DNA from: JAXGRD01 sp040766105
GTDB lineage: Bacteria; Bacillota; Clostridia; Peptostreptococcales; Anaerovoracaceae
Assembly (NCBI GenBank): GCA_040766105.1
Contig: JAXGRD010000003.1
Coordinates: 248,001 to 312,000 of the forward strand
DNA: 64,000 bases
Reading direction: 5' to 3'
In this document: positions 1-7,689 of the stretch, in pieces
Layout: each line of letters opens with the position of its first letter
Position numbering within the stretch: the first letter of the stretch is position 1
Notes under the pieces: model-generated
What the model saw: only the letters and a program-made list of their open reading frames with translations
The model's database searches: none
Told to the model about the DNA's origin: nothing
Position numbers and translations under genes: made by a program

Positions 1-89
1 CTGTCAACATCATTGATTCCACCCGAGTATGCTTTTTCCAAAATATTTTTTACCAGGTTGTTCACGATTTGTTGTATACTTATTTCCAT
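1..89 (-). CDS. N-terminus of an unidentified protein, cut by the window edge
   Basis: An ATG at 87-89 (read on the minus strand) follows an AAGGATG-like ribosome binding site and opens a frame that stays open to the window edge (29 codons). The visible start, MEISIQQIVNNLVKNILEKA, looks like an amphipathic helix with no recognisable family signature. It lies downstream of, and co-directional with, the sigma-54 activator gene, about 110 bp after its stop, so it may be co-transcribed. I do not recognise the product. Confidence 0.5.
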   Translation of the reverse strand, partial: MEISIQQIVNNLVKNILEKAYSGGINDVD

Positions 90-198
90 AGAGATCATCC
101 TTTCGTGTATTTGTTTGTTGGTTAAACTATTTTATCACGTTGGAATCGATCTCTATTTTATTTTTTAAAACTCCACAACTATTTTACACTATCTATCA

Positions 199-2280
199 TC
201 AAATCCCATACTTCTGCTTCTTACGCATGAGCTGCGCTTGGGTCATATTGAGCAGCTCCGCCGCCTTTCTGGTACTGCCGCCCTTCTGCATGGCATAGCG
301 GATGAGGGTTTCCTCCTGCTTGGCTATAATTTCATTGAAATCCAGTTTGCCTTCACTGCGCATATCCTTCCGCACGTCGATGACCAACTCGTTAAAGAGC
401 CGGTCGGAGAGAATGGTTTCCAGATCCCGCACTGTAATCAGGTGATTTTTCACATTGATCACTGCCCGGTGGACTAGGTTTTCCAGCTCTCGCACATTCC
501 CCTGCCAGTGATGCTCTGCCAAAAACAATGCCGCCTCCGCTTCCAATTCCTTGTCCACACCATACTGCCTGCAGTATTTCTCCGTGAAACTGTTTGCTAG
601 AACCACCACATCTTCCGGCCGCTCCGACAGAGATGGCACTTGTATGGTACAGATGTTCAATCGATAGTACAAATCTTCCCGGAAGCGCCCTTCCTCCACC
701 AGTTTTCGCAAGGATATATTGTTGGCACATATGACGCGCACATCCACGTCGATGGGCTTGGTTCCGCCCACCTTATAGAAACGGTTCTCCTGGAGCACTC
801 GAAGTAGCTTGCTCTGCATGGCCATGGGGAGCTGCCCGATTTCGTCGAGAAAGAGAATTCCCTTGTTGGCCAGTTCAAAATACCCCTTCTTGCCGGCGGA
901 TTTTGCCCCGGTGAATGCACCCTCTTCATAGCCAAAGAACTCCGACTCCGCCAGATTTTCCGGTATGGTGGCACAGTTGATCTTGATGCAGGCTTCCGCA
1001 TTTCTGGAACTGTTCTTGTGAATCACCTCCAAAATCTTCTCCTTACCCACTCCCGTTTCCCCTTGGATGATTACATTGCAATCGAAGTCCGCAATGTTAA
1101 TGGTTTCCCGAAGCAAGGCCTCTGTTACGGGACTGGCATATATGAAGTCCTCTATCTTGCCTGCTTTTTCCGCGGAATGAATGTTCAGCTTCTTCTCCAC
1201 CAACCTCTGGCCGCTGCCCAGTCTTTCGTATATTTTATTGACCGCCGTCAGCTTATCCTTCATCCCTTTCAAAAGAGAAACGGTGAAGGACTGATAGGCG
1301 GCGTCATATTGATCCACAGAGTAAGTATCCAATTCCTTCCCCATGCTTTCCGCAATGAGGACCGTCTGGGTATAGTTGTTCTTCACAGAGGTGAAATACA
1401 CCCCGCCCTTGTGCCTGGTAAGCAAGACTCCCAACACATCGGCACCGCGCATGTCCTCGCTTTCTATGGTGAAGTCTACCGGTCCCAAATCCATTTCCAT
1501 GATTTCATCGTAGATCAAAATGGGATTGGAAACGTCTCTGATAAAGACCTGATCCACCGTGTCCATGAGAACGCTTTCCACTTCTTCTCGGCTCAACTCT
1601 CCCACCGCATCCACATCCAAGATGGTCAAAATGTTGCAGTCCTTGCCCAATGCTCTGCGGATGCACTCCCCGTAAACCAAGGTGCTGACGATATCCTTAC
1701 CGATGATTAGGTATCGGTTCCCCTTCTTGGCCATTCTGTGAATGGCAAAAAGAGCTCCCGCCTCATCCAGAGCAGCCATGGTGTAGTTTAATTCCAAGTC
1801 CGGCCAAGGTTGCGATATGGGGGAATCTGGGAAGATCACACATTGGCCTTCCACTTCTACCTCCCCATAGTGATAGTCGATTTTTGTGATTCGAGATAGC
1901 TTCATGGGAAGAGCCGTGATGGTTACCAAGCCAAGAATATCGTCCCCTTCCTTGTATTCACAAGTGCGGGCAAAGTCCTCTCCCATCTTTTCAATGGTGC
2001 CGAAGAACATCCCGCCGCTGTCCGTAAAGGGGTTATGCAGCTTTCCGCGTCGATTGGCAATATCCAAAATCTTCGCCCGAATCTTGCTTTCGTCAAAGCC
2101 CGCATCACTGCAGAATTGTTGGAAGCTATCCCTCTCCAGATGGATAATCTTTAAGTTGACCAAGCATTCCCCGGAGTTGATCTCCATGGAGTTGTCGATT
2201 TTCCATGCCGTTACCGGCACGCTGTGCTTCGGCTCAATCACTCTGGATAGTCCGAAGGTGTCCTGCAACTTCTTTCCCAT
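199..2280 (-). CDS. Sigma-54-dependent activator with a 3,5-diaminohexanoate dehydrogenase-like sensor half
   Basis: This is a bacterial enhancer-binding protein of about 693 residues. The first ~330 residues resemble L-erythro-3,5-diaminohexanoate dehydrogenase (Kdd) of lysine fermentation: motifs like SRVIEPK, AWKIDNSMEI, RGKxHNPFTDSGGMFFGT and an AALDEAGALFAI stretch. Next comes a sigma-54 AAA+ domain with Walker A GETGVGKEKI, the sigma-54 contact loop GAFTGA and ...LFLDEIGQLP. The C-terminus ends in a Fis-type helix-turn-helix (GGSTRKAAELLNMTQAQLMR). I chose the second ATG at 2280 because it has an AGAGGA site at suitable distance, whereas the ATG at 2319 does not. Activators near lysine-fermentation (kam) genes have been described; the role here, sensing a lysine-pathway intermediate or cofactor, is inference. 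A sigma-54 promoter lies divergently at 2463. Confidence 0.85.
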   Translation of the reverse strand: MGKKLQDTFGLSRVIEPKHSVPVTAWKIDNSMEINSGECLVNLKIIHLERDSFQQFCSDAGFDESKIRAKILDIANRRGKLHNPFTDSGGMFFGTIEKMGEDFARTCEYKEGDDILGLVTITALPMKLSRITKIDYHYGEVEVEGQCVIFPDSPISQPWPDLELNYTMAALDEAGALFAIHRMAKKGNRYLIIGKDIVSTLVYGECIRRALGKDCNILTILDVDAVGELSREEVESVLMDTVDQVFIRDVSNPILIYDEIMEMDLGPVDFTIESEDMRGADVLGVLLTRHKGGVYFTSVKNNYTQTVLIAESMGKELDTYSVDQYDAAYQSFTVSLLKGMKDKLTAVNKIYERLGSGQRLVEKKLNIHSAEKAGKIEDFIYASPVTEALLRETINIADFDCNVIIQGETGVGKEKILEVIHKNSSRNAEACIKINCATIPENLAESEFFGYEEGAFTGAKSAGKKGYFELANKGILFLDEIGQLPMAMQSKLLRVLQENRFYKVGGTKPIDVDVRVICANNISLRKLVEEGRFREDLYYRLNICTIQVPSLSERPEDVVVLANSFTEKYCRQYGVDKELEAEAALFLAEHHWQGNVRELENLVHRAVINVKNHLITVRDLETILSDRLFNELVIDVRKDMRSEGKLDFNEIIAKQEETLIRYAMQKGGSTRKAAELLNMTQAQLMRKKQKYGI

Positions 2281-2462
2281 ATCTGTATTCCTCTTTACAT
2301 ACAATACCCACGGCTTCATTGTATTTCATGGCGTCTTTCCCGTCAACACATTTGATTCGATTTCAATTCTAATAATTCGCTTATGCGTCGATATCGATTC
2401 TATTTTCATGGTTTTGAGGGGGGGAAACCCCGAATTTCTCTGTTTTTTGTTTATTTACATGT

Positions 2463-2478
2463 TGGCACGGACCTTGCT
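2463..2478 (+). promoter_or_regulatory. Sigma-54 (-24/-12) promoter
   Basis: The sequence TGGCACGGACCTTGCT matches the sigma-54 consensus TGGCACG-N4-TTGCW completely. Transcription should start near 2489-2490, about 40 bp before the small gene at 2529. The divergent sigma-54 activator next door is the obvious candidate regulator. AT-rich DNA at 2340-2400 with GATTCGAT/TCGATATCGATT sequences could hold its enhancer sites. Confidence 0.85.
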
Positions 2479-2528
2479 CTATATAGAGGCAAAGAAAACA
2501 TCCGGTAATAAATAAGGAGGACAAGGAC

Positions 2529-2669
2529 ATGAGAAATATTAATGTAATGGCTGAATACCTAGGGAAAAAAGAAATGAAGATGATATACGGAGAATCCAAG
2601 GATACCTTGCGCCTCCTGTCAGGTATTACTGCAATCACAAAGAAATATCCACACTATCCGGCAATTTAA
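2529..2669 (+). CDS. 46-residue protein behind a sigma-54 promoter
   Basis: The ATG at 2529 has a very strong AAGGAGG ribosome binding site 8 nt upstream and opens a 46-codon frame (starts MRNINVMAEYLGKKEMKM, ends KKYPHYPAI). It has no transmembrane segment or known domain; it is basic and probably helical. It is the only gene between the sigma-54 promoter at 2463 and the terminator at 2693. It could be a genuine small protein, the coding part of a regulatory RNA of about 240 nt, or the remnant N-terminus of a lost catabolic operon. Function unknown. Confidence 0.6.
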   Translation: MRNINVMAEYLGKKEMKMIYGESKDTLRLLSGITAITKKYPHYPAI

Positions 2670-2692
2670 TTGCCCGCGGGTTAAGCTTACAG

Positions 2693-2729
2693 AAAAACCC
2701 GGAGCCCTCTACCCAGGCTCCGGGTTTTT
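2693..2729. terminator. Bidirectional intrinsic terminator
   Basis: A perfect inverted repeat (AAAAACCCGGAGCC / GGCTCCGGGTTTTT) has A-run and T-run flanks. It ends the plus-strand small transcript and the minus-strand threonine ammonia-lyase transcript. Confidence 0.9.
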
Positions 2730-2740
2730 CCCATTTATGT

Positions 2741-3973
2741 TCAAATTATTTCACATGCATTATCCAAGAAGGGACTGTAGACTCTGGGTCGATACCCCTC
2801 ATCCTTTAACTTATCCAGTATCTGCTGCTTGTGCGTCGTCCCAAAGGCCTCTAGGGTGATTCGCAATTCAACCGCCGCATTTCGGTTTGGCGTGGCAAAT
2901 TGATTGTGTTCCAGCTCAATGACATTTCCGGACATTTCTGCAAGAATCGCCGATACACGGGCCAATTCTCCCGGCTTATCCGGAAGCAGTACCGCCACCG
3001 TAAACACTCTGTCTCGGGCGATGAGTCCCATTTGAACCACATAGGACATGGTGATCACATCCATGTTTCCTCCGCTGAGGATGGATACCACCTTCTTGTT
3101 TTCTCCCGGAATCTGATTCAATGCTGCCACAGTGAGAAGACCCGAGTTCTCCACCACCATCTTGTGATTCTCCACCATATCCAAAAAGGCTACAATCAAT
3201 TCTTCGTCTTCCACCGTAATTACCTTGTCCAAGTTCTCCGACAAGTAAGGGAAGATTTTTTCTCCCGGCGTCTTTACCGCCGTACCGTCGGCAATGGTGT
3301 TGATTTCGGGAAGAGACACAATCTCCTTTTTCTCCAAAGATGCCTTTACACAGGCAGCTCCTGCCGGCTCCACACCGATGACCTTGATCTTGGGGTTCAA
3401 TAGCTTAGCCAAGGTGGAAACCCCTGTAGCCAAACCACCGCCACCAATGGGCACCAAGATGTAATCCACCGTAGGGAATTCCTGAATGATTTCCATGGCA
3501 ATGGTTCCCTGCCCGGTGGCAATATCGAAGTCGTCAAAGGGATGTACGAAGGTATACCCCTTTTCCTCTGCCAGCTGGTATGCCCTTGCACAGGCCGCAT
3601 CGTAATCGTCTCCGTGCAGAAGAACTTCTGCCCCATATTCTCTGGTTCGATTCACCTTGATCAAAGGCGTGGTTAGAGGCATCACGATAATGGCGGATAT
3701 GCCGTATGCCTTTGCGGCATAGGCAACGCCTTGGGCATGGTTTCCCGCGGATGCCGTAATCAAGCCTCTGCTTCGCTCTTCTTCCGTCAACGTACTGATT
3801 TTATAATATGCGCCACGCAGCTTGTATGCTCCGGTCAGTTGCATATTTTCCGGCTTGAAGTAAACCTTGTTTCCCGTTTGCGCACTGAAGTAGGTGCTGT
3901 AGATGCACTTGGTTTCCTGTGTGACTTTATGGACGATTTCCACCGCCTCTTCAAATTTTTCTAATGTCAGCAT
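2741..3973 (-). CDS. tdcB: Threonine ammonia-lyase (threonine dehydratase), catabolic type
   Basis: A 410-residue PLP enzyme of fold type II that deaminates L-threonine to 2-oxobutanoate and ammonia. The PLP lysine lies in LTGAYKLRGA (about residue 51), the phosphate-binding glycine loop is VPIGGGGLATG, and the C-terminal ~80 residues form an ACT-like regulatory domain (FTVAVLLPDKPGELARVS). Length and single ACT domain fit the short IlvA/TdcB class rather than the ~510-residue biosynthetic IlvA. It has its own GGAGGAAG ribosome binding site and stands alone. In this amino-acid-fermenting context a catabolic role is likely, though the symbol could equally be ilvA. Confidence 0.85.
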   Translation of the reverse strand: MLTLEKFEEAVEIVHKVTQETKCIYSTYFSAQTGNKVYFKPENMQLTGAYKLRGAYYKISTLTEEERSRGLITASAGNHAQGVAYAAKAYGISAIIVMPLTTPLIKVNRTREYGAEVLLHGDDYDAACARAYQLAEEKGYTFVHPFDDFDIATGQGTIAMEIIQEFPTVDYILVPIGGGGLATGVSTLAKLLNPKIKVIGVEPAGAACVKASLEKKEIVSLPEINTIADGTAVKTPGEKIFPYLSENLDKVITVEDEELIVAFLDMVENHKMVVENSGLLTVAALNQIPGENKKVVSILSGGNMDVITMSYVVQMGLIARDRVFTVAVLLPDKPGELARVSAILAEMSGNVIELEHNQFATPNRNAAVELRITLEAFGTTHKQQILDKLKDEGYRPRVYSPFLDNACEII

Positions 3974-4005
3974 ATCTTCCTCCGTTTCTCCATGGAGGTA
4001 TTATA

Positions 4006-4209
4006 CTACACATCTTTCGGATTGGGAATATTCTTCTTCCAACTGCTACAAGCCGTATTGGGACAGCCTGCACAACCCGTATTACATCCGCAGGAAGACT
4101 TCCCTTCTCTTCGATCCTTGATCATCTTCACAATAATCAAAGCAACGATGATGAGAAGAATTCCCCCTGCCAAAATTGTCCCCCAATGGGCCGTTAATAA
4201 CTGTAACAT
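4006..4209 (-). CDS. FeoB-associated Cys-rich membrane protein
   Basis: A 67-residue protein with one N-terminal transmembrane helix (TILAGGILLIIVALIIVKM) followed by a basic stretch and a Cys cluster (CGCNTGCAGCPNTAC). This is the signature of the small FeoB-associated family found 3' of feoB in Firmicutes. It starts inside the end of feoB (16 bp overlap), so it should be translationally coupled. It probably assists ferrous iron transport at the membrane; the exact role is not established. Confidence 0.85.
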   Translation of the reverse strand: MLQLLTAHWGTILAGGILLIIVALIIVKMIKDRREGKSSCGCNTGCAGCPNTACSSWKKNIPNPKDV

Positions 4210-6326
4210 TTCTCTTCCTTTCTGCCGGGACACCTTTCCTTCCGAACCAAGAGGTAAACAAAGGCAATCAATGCGATAACGGCAAATCCGGTACCTACTG
4301 TAAATCCGCCCGTGCTGATGAACTTTCCAAATTGATAAATCATCAATGCCACGCCATAGGCGAACATCGTTTGATATGCAACGGCAAAGAGCGTCCACTT
4401 CCAGTCATTCATTTCCTTCCGAATGGCTCCCACTGCGGCAAAGCAAGGGGCACAGAGAAGATTAAACACTAGGAAGGAATATGCCGAAAGGGCAGTAAAC
4501 CCAACCACTCCGCCATATAGAACGCCGAAGGTGCTGACTACGTTTTCCTTTGCAATTAAGCCTGTAATAGTCGCAACCGTTGCCTTCCAATCTCCCCAGC
4601 CCAGGGGTGCAAAGATTGGTGCAATGAGGTTCCCCATAGCTGCCAAAATGCTGTCTTCCATGGCTACCGAAGTAATCACCCCATCCTTCCAACCGTAGTT
4701 GGAGGTGAACCAAATGACAATCGTCGCCAGGAGAATCACTGTCCCGGCCTTTTTAATAAAGGACCATCCTCTGTCCCACATGGATCTTAGAACCACGCGG
4801 GCGGAAGGCATGTGATACTCCGGAAGTTCCATGAGAAATGTGGAAGCATCTCCCCTGAAGCCTCTACTCTTTTTCAGTATGATTCCCGAAGCCATAATGG
4901 CTGCGATTCCCAGAAAATATGCACTGGGAGCAACCCACCACGCCCCTCCAAAGAATGCGCCGGCAATCAATGCAATAATCGGCAGCTTCGCCCCACAAGG
5001 GATGAAAGTCGTGGTAATAATCGTCATCTTTCTATCTTTTTCGTTCTCTATGGTTCTGGATGCCATAATTCCCGGTATCCCACAACCCGTTCCAATCAAC
5101 AGGGGTATGAATGATTTTCCCGAAAGGCCGAACCTTCGAAACACTCTATCCAAAATGAACGCAACCCTAGACATGTATCCGCAGTACTCCAAGAAACTGA
5201 GAAACGCGAAGAGAACAAGCAATTGAGGAACAAATCCCAACACAGCTCCCACTCCTGCAATAATGCCGTTGAGAATGAGATCCTGAAGCCACGCCGCCCC
5301 GTGAATTGCATTGAGACCGCTCTCCACCAGCGCGGGAATTCCCGGTATGGCCAGCCCGAACATGGACCATCCTTCACCGAAGACACCGTCGTTTGCCCAG
5401 TCAGTCACAAATGTACCTACCGTTGTCACGGAGATGTAATATACCGCAAACATCACCAGTCCAAATATGGGAAGAGCCGCCCATCGATTGGTCAAAATCC
5501 GATCGATTTTATCTGTGACAGTCCCCTTCTTTCGTTGAGCTCTCTCATAGCATCCTTCCAGAAGGGTTGCGATATAGTCGTATCTTTCGTTGGTGATGAT
5601 GCTCTCACTGTCATCATCCATCTCCTTCTCGCACCTTAGAATATCACCTTCAATATGCGCCGCAACTTCCTTGGATGGTGCAATTTCGTCTATCACCTTT
5701 TCGTCTCGTTCAAACAGCTTAATGGCATACCATCGCTGTCGTGTCTCAGGAAGATGATGGAGAACCGCCTCTTCAATGTGCGCCAAGGCATGCTCTGTTC
5801 TTCCCGAAAAAATATGTCTGGGAAGAGTCTCTTTCTCTTCTCGCGCTTCCCCAATTACAAGCTCCATGGCCTCCGTGATGCCTTCTTCCTTCAAAGCGGA
5901 AATCTCAACAACGGGACAACCCAGCTTTTTGGAAATCCCCTTTGCAGAGATTTTGTCGCCTCTTTTTCGAACTACATCCATCCTGTTGATTGCTACCACT
6001 ACAGGAATTCCCATTTCCATCAGTTGTGTGGTGAGGTAAAGATTTCGCTCAAGATTGGAACCGTCAACGATGTTCAAAATTCCATCAGGTCTGTCTTCCA
6101 TGAGATAATTTCTTGCCACCACTTCTTCCGGGCTGTAGGGTGACAGGGAATAGATTCCGGGAAGATCCGTGATTACCACAGATTCGTCCTTTTTGTATTT
6201 CCCCACCTTCTTCTCCACAGTTACGCCGGGCCAATTTCCAACATATTGGTTGGCGCCGGCCAATACATTGAACAAAGTGGTTTTTCCGCTGTTGGGATTG
6301 CCTACTAATGCTATCGTCGTTTTCAT
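4194..6326 (-). CDS. feoB: Ferrous iron transport protein B
   Basis: A 710-residue protein with an N-terminal G domain (G1 GNPNSGKTT at residues 8-16, G3 DLPG, G4 NRMD) and a C-terminal membrane domain with two Gate regions (GTGCGIPGIMASR; CGAKLPI). It takes up Fe(II) across the cytoplasmic membrane. Its ATG overlaps the feoA stop by 4 bp, and the Cys-rich partner follows, giving the operon feoA-feoB-small protein. Repression by the adjacent DtxR-type regulator is indicated by two operator boxes at the promoter. Confidence 0.95.
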   Translation of the reverse strand: MKTTIALVGNPNSGKTTLFNVLAGANQYVGNWPGVTVEKKVGKYKKDESVVITDLPGIYSLSPYSPEEVVARNYLMEDRPDGILNIVDGSNLERNLYLTTQLMEMGIPVVVAINRMDVVRKRGDKISAKGISKKLGCPVVEISALKEEGITEAMELVIGEAREEKETLPRHIFSGRTEHALAHIEEAVLHHLPETRQRWYAIKLFERDEKVIDEIAPSKEVAAHIEGDILRCEKEMDDDSESIITNERYDYIATLLEGCYERAQRKKGTVTDKIDRILTNRWAALPIFGLVMFAVYYISVTTVGTFVTDWANDGVFGEGWSMFGLAIPGIPALVESGLNAIHGAAWLQDLILNGIIAGVGAVLGFVPQLLVLFAFLSFLEYCGYMSRVAFILDRVFRRFGLSGKSFIPLLIGTGCGIPGIMASRTIENEKDRKMTIITTTFIPCGAKLPIIALIAGAFFGGAWWVAPSAYFLGIAAIMASGIILKKSRGFRGDASTFLMELPEYHMPSARVVLRSMWDRGWSFIKKAGTVILLATIVIWFTSNYGWKDGVITSVAMEDSILAAMGNLIAPIFAPLGWGDWKATVATITGLIAKENVVSTFGVLYGGVVGFTALSAYSFLVFNLLCAPCFAAVGAIRKEMNDWKWTLFAVAYQTMFAYGVALMIYQFGKFISTGGFTVGTGFAVIALIAFVYLLVRKERCPGRKEEKCYSY

Positions 6327-6547
6327 CTCTCCACCTCAATACTTCCCGCATCATCTTTGCGGATAGACAACTCATATCCTCTTACAGTGATTTCCATGGG
6401 GTCTCCCAATGGTGCCAATTTCTGCACATGTAATTCAACGCCCTTGGTGATGCCCATATCCATGATTCTTCGCTTCAGCGGTCCTTCTCCATGCAACTTC
6501 TTTACCATAACACTCTGCCCAGGTCTTACTTCCTTCAACGTTTTCAT
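6323..6547 (-). CDS. feoA: Ferrous iron transport protein A
   Basis: A 74-residue SH3-like FeoA protein (LKEVRPGQSVMVKKL...RRIMDMGITKG...VRGYELSIRKDDAGSIEV). It is the first gene of the feo operon, preceded by an AAGGAGATA ribosome binding site, a consensus sigma-70 promoter and two operators. It is a cytosolic partner needed for FeoB function. Confidence 0.93.
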   Translation of the reverse strand: MKTLKEVRPGQSVMVKKLHGEGPLKRRIMDMGITKGVELHVQKLAPLGDPMEITVRGYELSIRKDDAGSIEVER

Positions 6548-6567
6548 AAACTATCTCCTTATCTTTG

Positions 6568-6616
6568 GTTAGCAACGGCTAACTCGTGGTCTAAGCTTTA
6601 GTTAGCCTTCGCTAAC
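6568..6616. promoter_or_regulatory. Two DtxR/MntR-type operator boxes
   Basis: Two palindromes share the same arms: GTTAGC-AACG-GCTAAC (6568-6583) and GTTAGC-CTTC-GCTAAC (6601-6616). Their centres are 33 bp apart (about three helical turns). The upstream box abuts the feo start point predicted from the -10 element at 6624. The TTAGC...GCTAA pattern resembles boxes of metal-dependent DtxR-family repressors, and such a gene is divergently encoded at 6747. Confidence 0.85.
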
Positions 6617-6623
6617 CAATATC

Positions 6624-6652
6624 ATCATACCCTCTTATTTCTACTTTGTCAA
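6624..6652 (-). promoter_or_regulatory. Sigma-70-type promoter of feoAB
   Basis: On the minus strand the sequence reads TTGACA, a 17-bp spacer, then TATGAT, with the operator pair immediately downstream. Confidence 0.85.
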
Positions 6653-6746
6653 TAGCTTAACGAAAAGTTTTCTGTCACTTGTATCCACCCATTACATATG
6701 TTATCCTTTCTTCAATATCAACACGTTAAATGAGGAGTGTGGGATT

Positions 6747-7112
6747 ATGAAATTAAAAGAATCCGGTGAGATGTATTTGGAGACCATCTGGATCCTGAAG
6801 AAAGATTCTTCTTCGGTGCGGTCGGTGGATATTGCCGATTATACCGGTTACTCCAAGCCAAGCGTCAGCAGGGCTGTCGGCCTTTTGAAAAAAGACGAAT
6901 ACATCACCGTGGACAAGGACGGCTATATCTCCTTTACGGACAAAGGGGCAGAGAAGGCATCGGACATCTACGAAAGACACATGGTTCTCTCTGAACTTTT
7001 TAAGAAGATCGGGGTTTCTGAAGAATTGGCAACAGAAGACGCCTGTAAGGTGGAACACAGTCTCAGCGACGAAACCTTTCAGGCTCTGAAGAAGTTGGCA
7101 GAAAAGATGTAG
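6747..7112 (+). CDS. DtxR/MntR-family metal-dependent repressor
   Basis: A 121-residue protein with an N-terminal winged helix (ESGEMYLETIWILKKD...VRSVDIADYTGYSKPSVSRAV) and a helical dimerisation part (HMVLSELFKKIGVSEELATEDACKVEHSLSDETF) carrying the metal-ligand pattern of the family (E, H, D, E, H). It lacks the C-terminal SH3 domain of DtxR/IdeR, like MntR. It is divergent from feoAB across the operator pair, so iron-responsive repression of feo, and perhaps of itself, is inferred. A possible promoter, TTGTAT-N17-TATCCT, lies at 6679-6707. Confidence 0.88.
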   Translation: MKLKESGEMYLETIWILKKDSSSVRSVDIADYTGYSKPSVSRAVGLLKKDEYITVDKDGYISFTDKGAEKASDIYERHMVLSELFKKIGVSEELATEDACKVEHSLSDETFQALKKLAEKM

Positions 7113-7115
7113 GTT

Positions 7116-7646
7116 ATGGACGCAAGTACAGTCATCATTCAGGCGATCGGCATTGCCGCTGCCGCCCTCATGATCAGTTCTTTTCAGTGCCGGACCAACC
7201 GCAACTTGTTTGCCTTGCAGTTCGGTGCCGTCACCTTATTTGCTATACAATTCTTTTTTCTCGGCGGAATTACCGGCACCATTGTCCTGATCATCGGCAT
7301 GCTCCGGAACTTTCTTCTCCTTCAATTTCACAGAGGATGGCCACAAAAGAAGCGTTATATGTGGATGGTCATTGCCGCATATATCATTTCCGCCTTCTTC
7401 ACCTATGAAAACATCATGTCCATCTTCCCCCTCATCGCCATGAGCGTAGGGACATACTTCATGTGGACCGACAACCGGGGCATTATCCGCCTGGCAAATC
7501 TCTTCGTCGCATGCCCCTCCTGGCTGGTGTACGATATCTACATCGGTTCCTACGGCGGCATCATCAACGAAGTGTTCATCATGATTTCCATTCTCATCTC
7601 CATTAAGCGATACGGCTTCAAAGCCCTCATGGAAGAAAAAGAATAA
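7116..7646 (+). CDS. YgjV-family inner membrane protein
   Basis: A 176-residue integral membrane protein with about six hydrophobic segments and the family pattern IGIAAAALMISSFQCRTNRNLFALQ near the N-terminus and NLFVACPSWLVYDI...GGIINEVFIMIS near the C-terminus. The physiological role of the family is not established. It starts 3 bp after the repressor stop codon, so it is co-transcribed with it. A terminator follows directly. Confidence 0.75.
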   Translation: MDASTVIIQAIGIAAAALMISSFQCRTNRNLFALQFGAVTLFAIQFFFLGGITGTIVLIIGMLRNFLLLQFHRGWPQKKRYMWMVIAAYIISAFFTYENIMSIFPLIAMSVGTYFMWTDNRGIIRLANLFVACPSWLVYDIYIGSYGGIINEVFIMISILISIKRYGFKALMEEKE

Positions 7647-7674
7647 ACGGCGGAGTCATGACCCCGCCGTTTTT
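7646..7674. terminator. Intrinsic terminator between convergent genes
   Basis: The AACGGCGG / CCGCCGTT stem is followed by a T-run on the plus strand. It separates the YgjV-like gene from the convergent AbfD gene. Confidence 0.85.
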
Positions 7675-7689
7675 CATATTTAAACTTTC

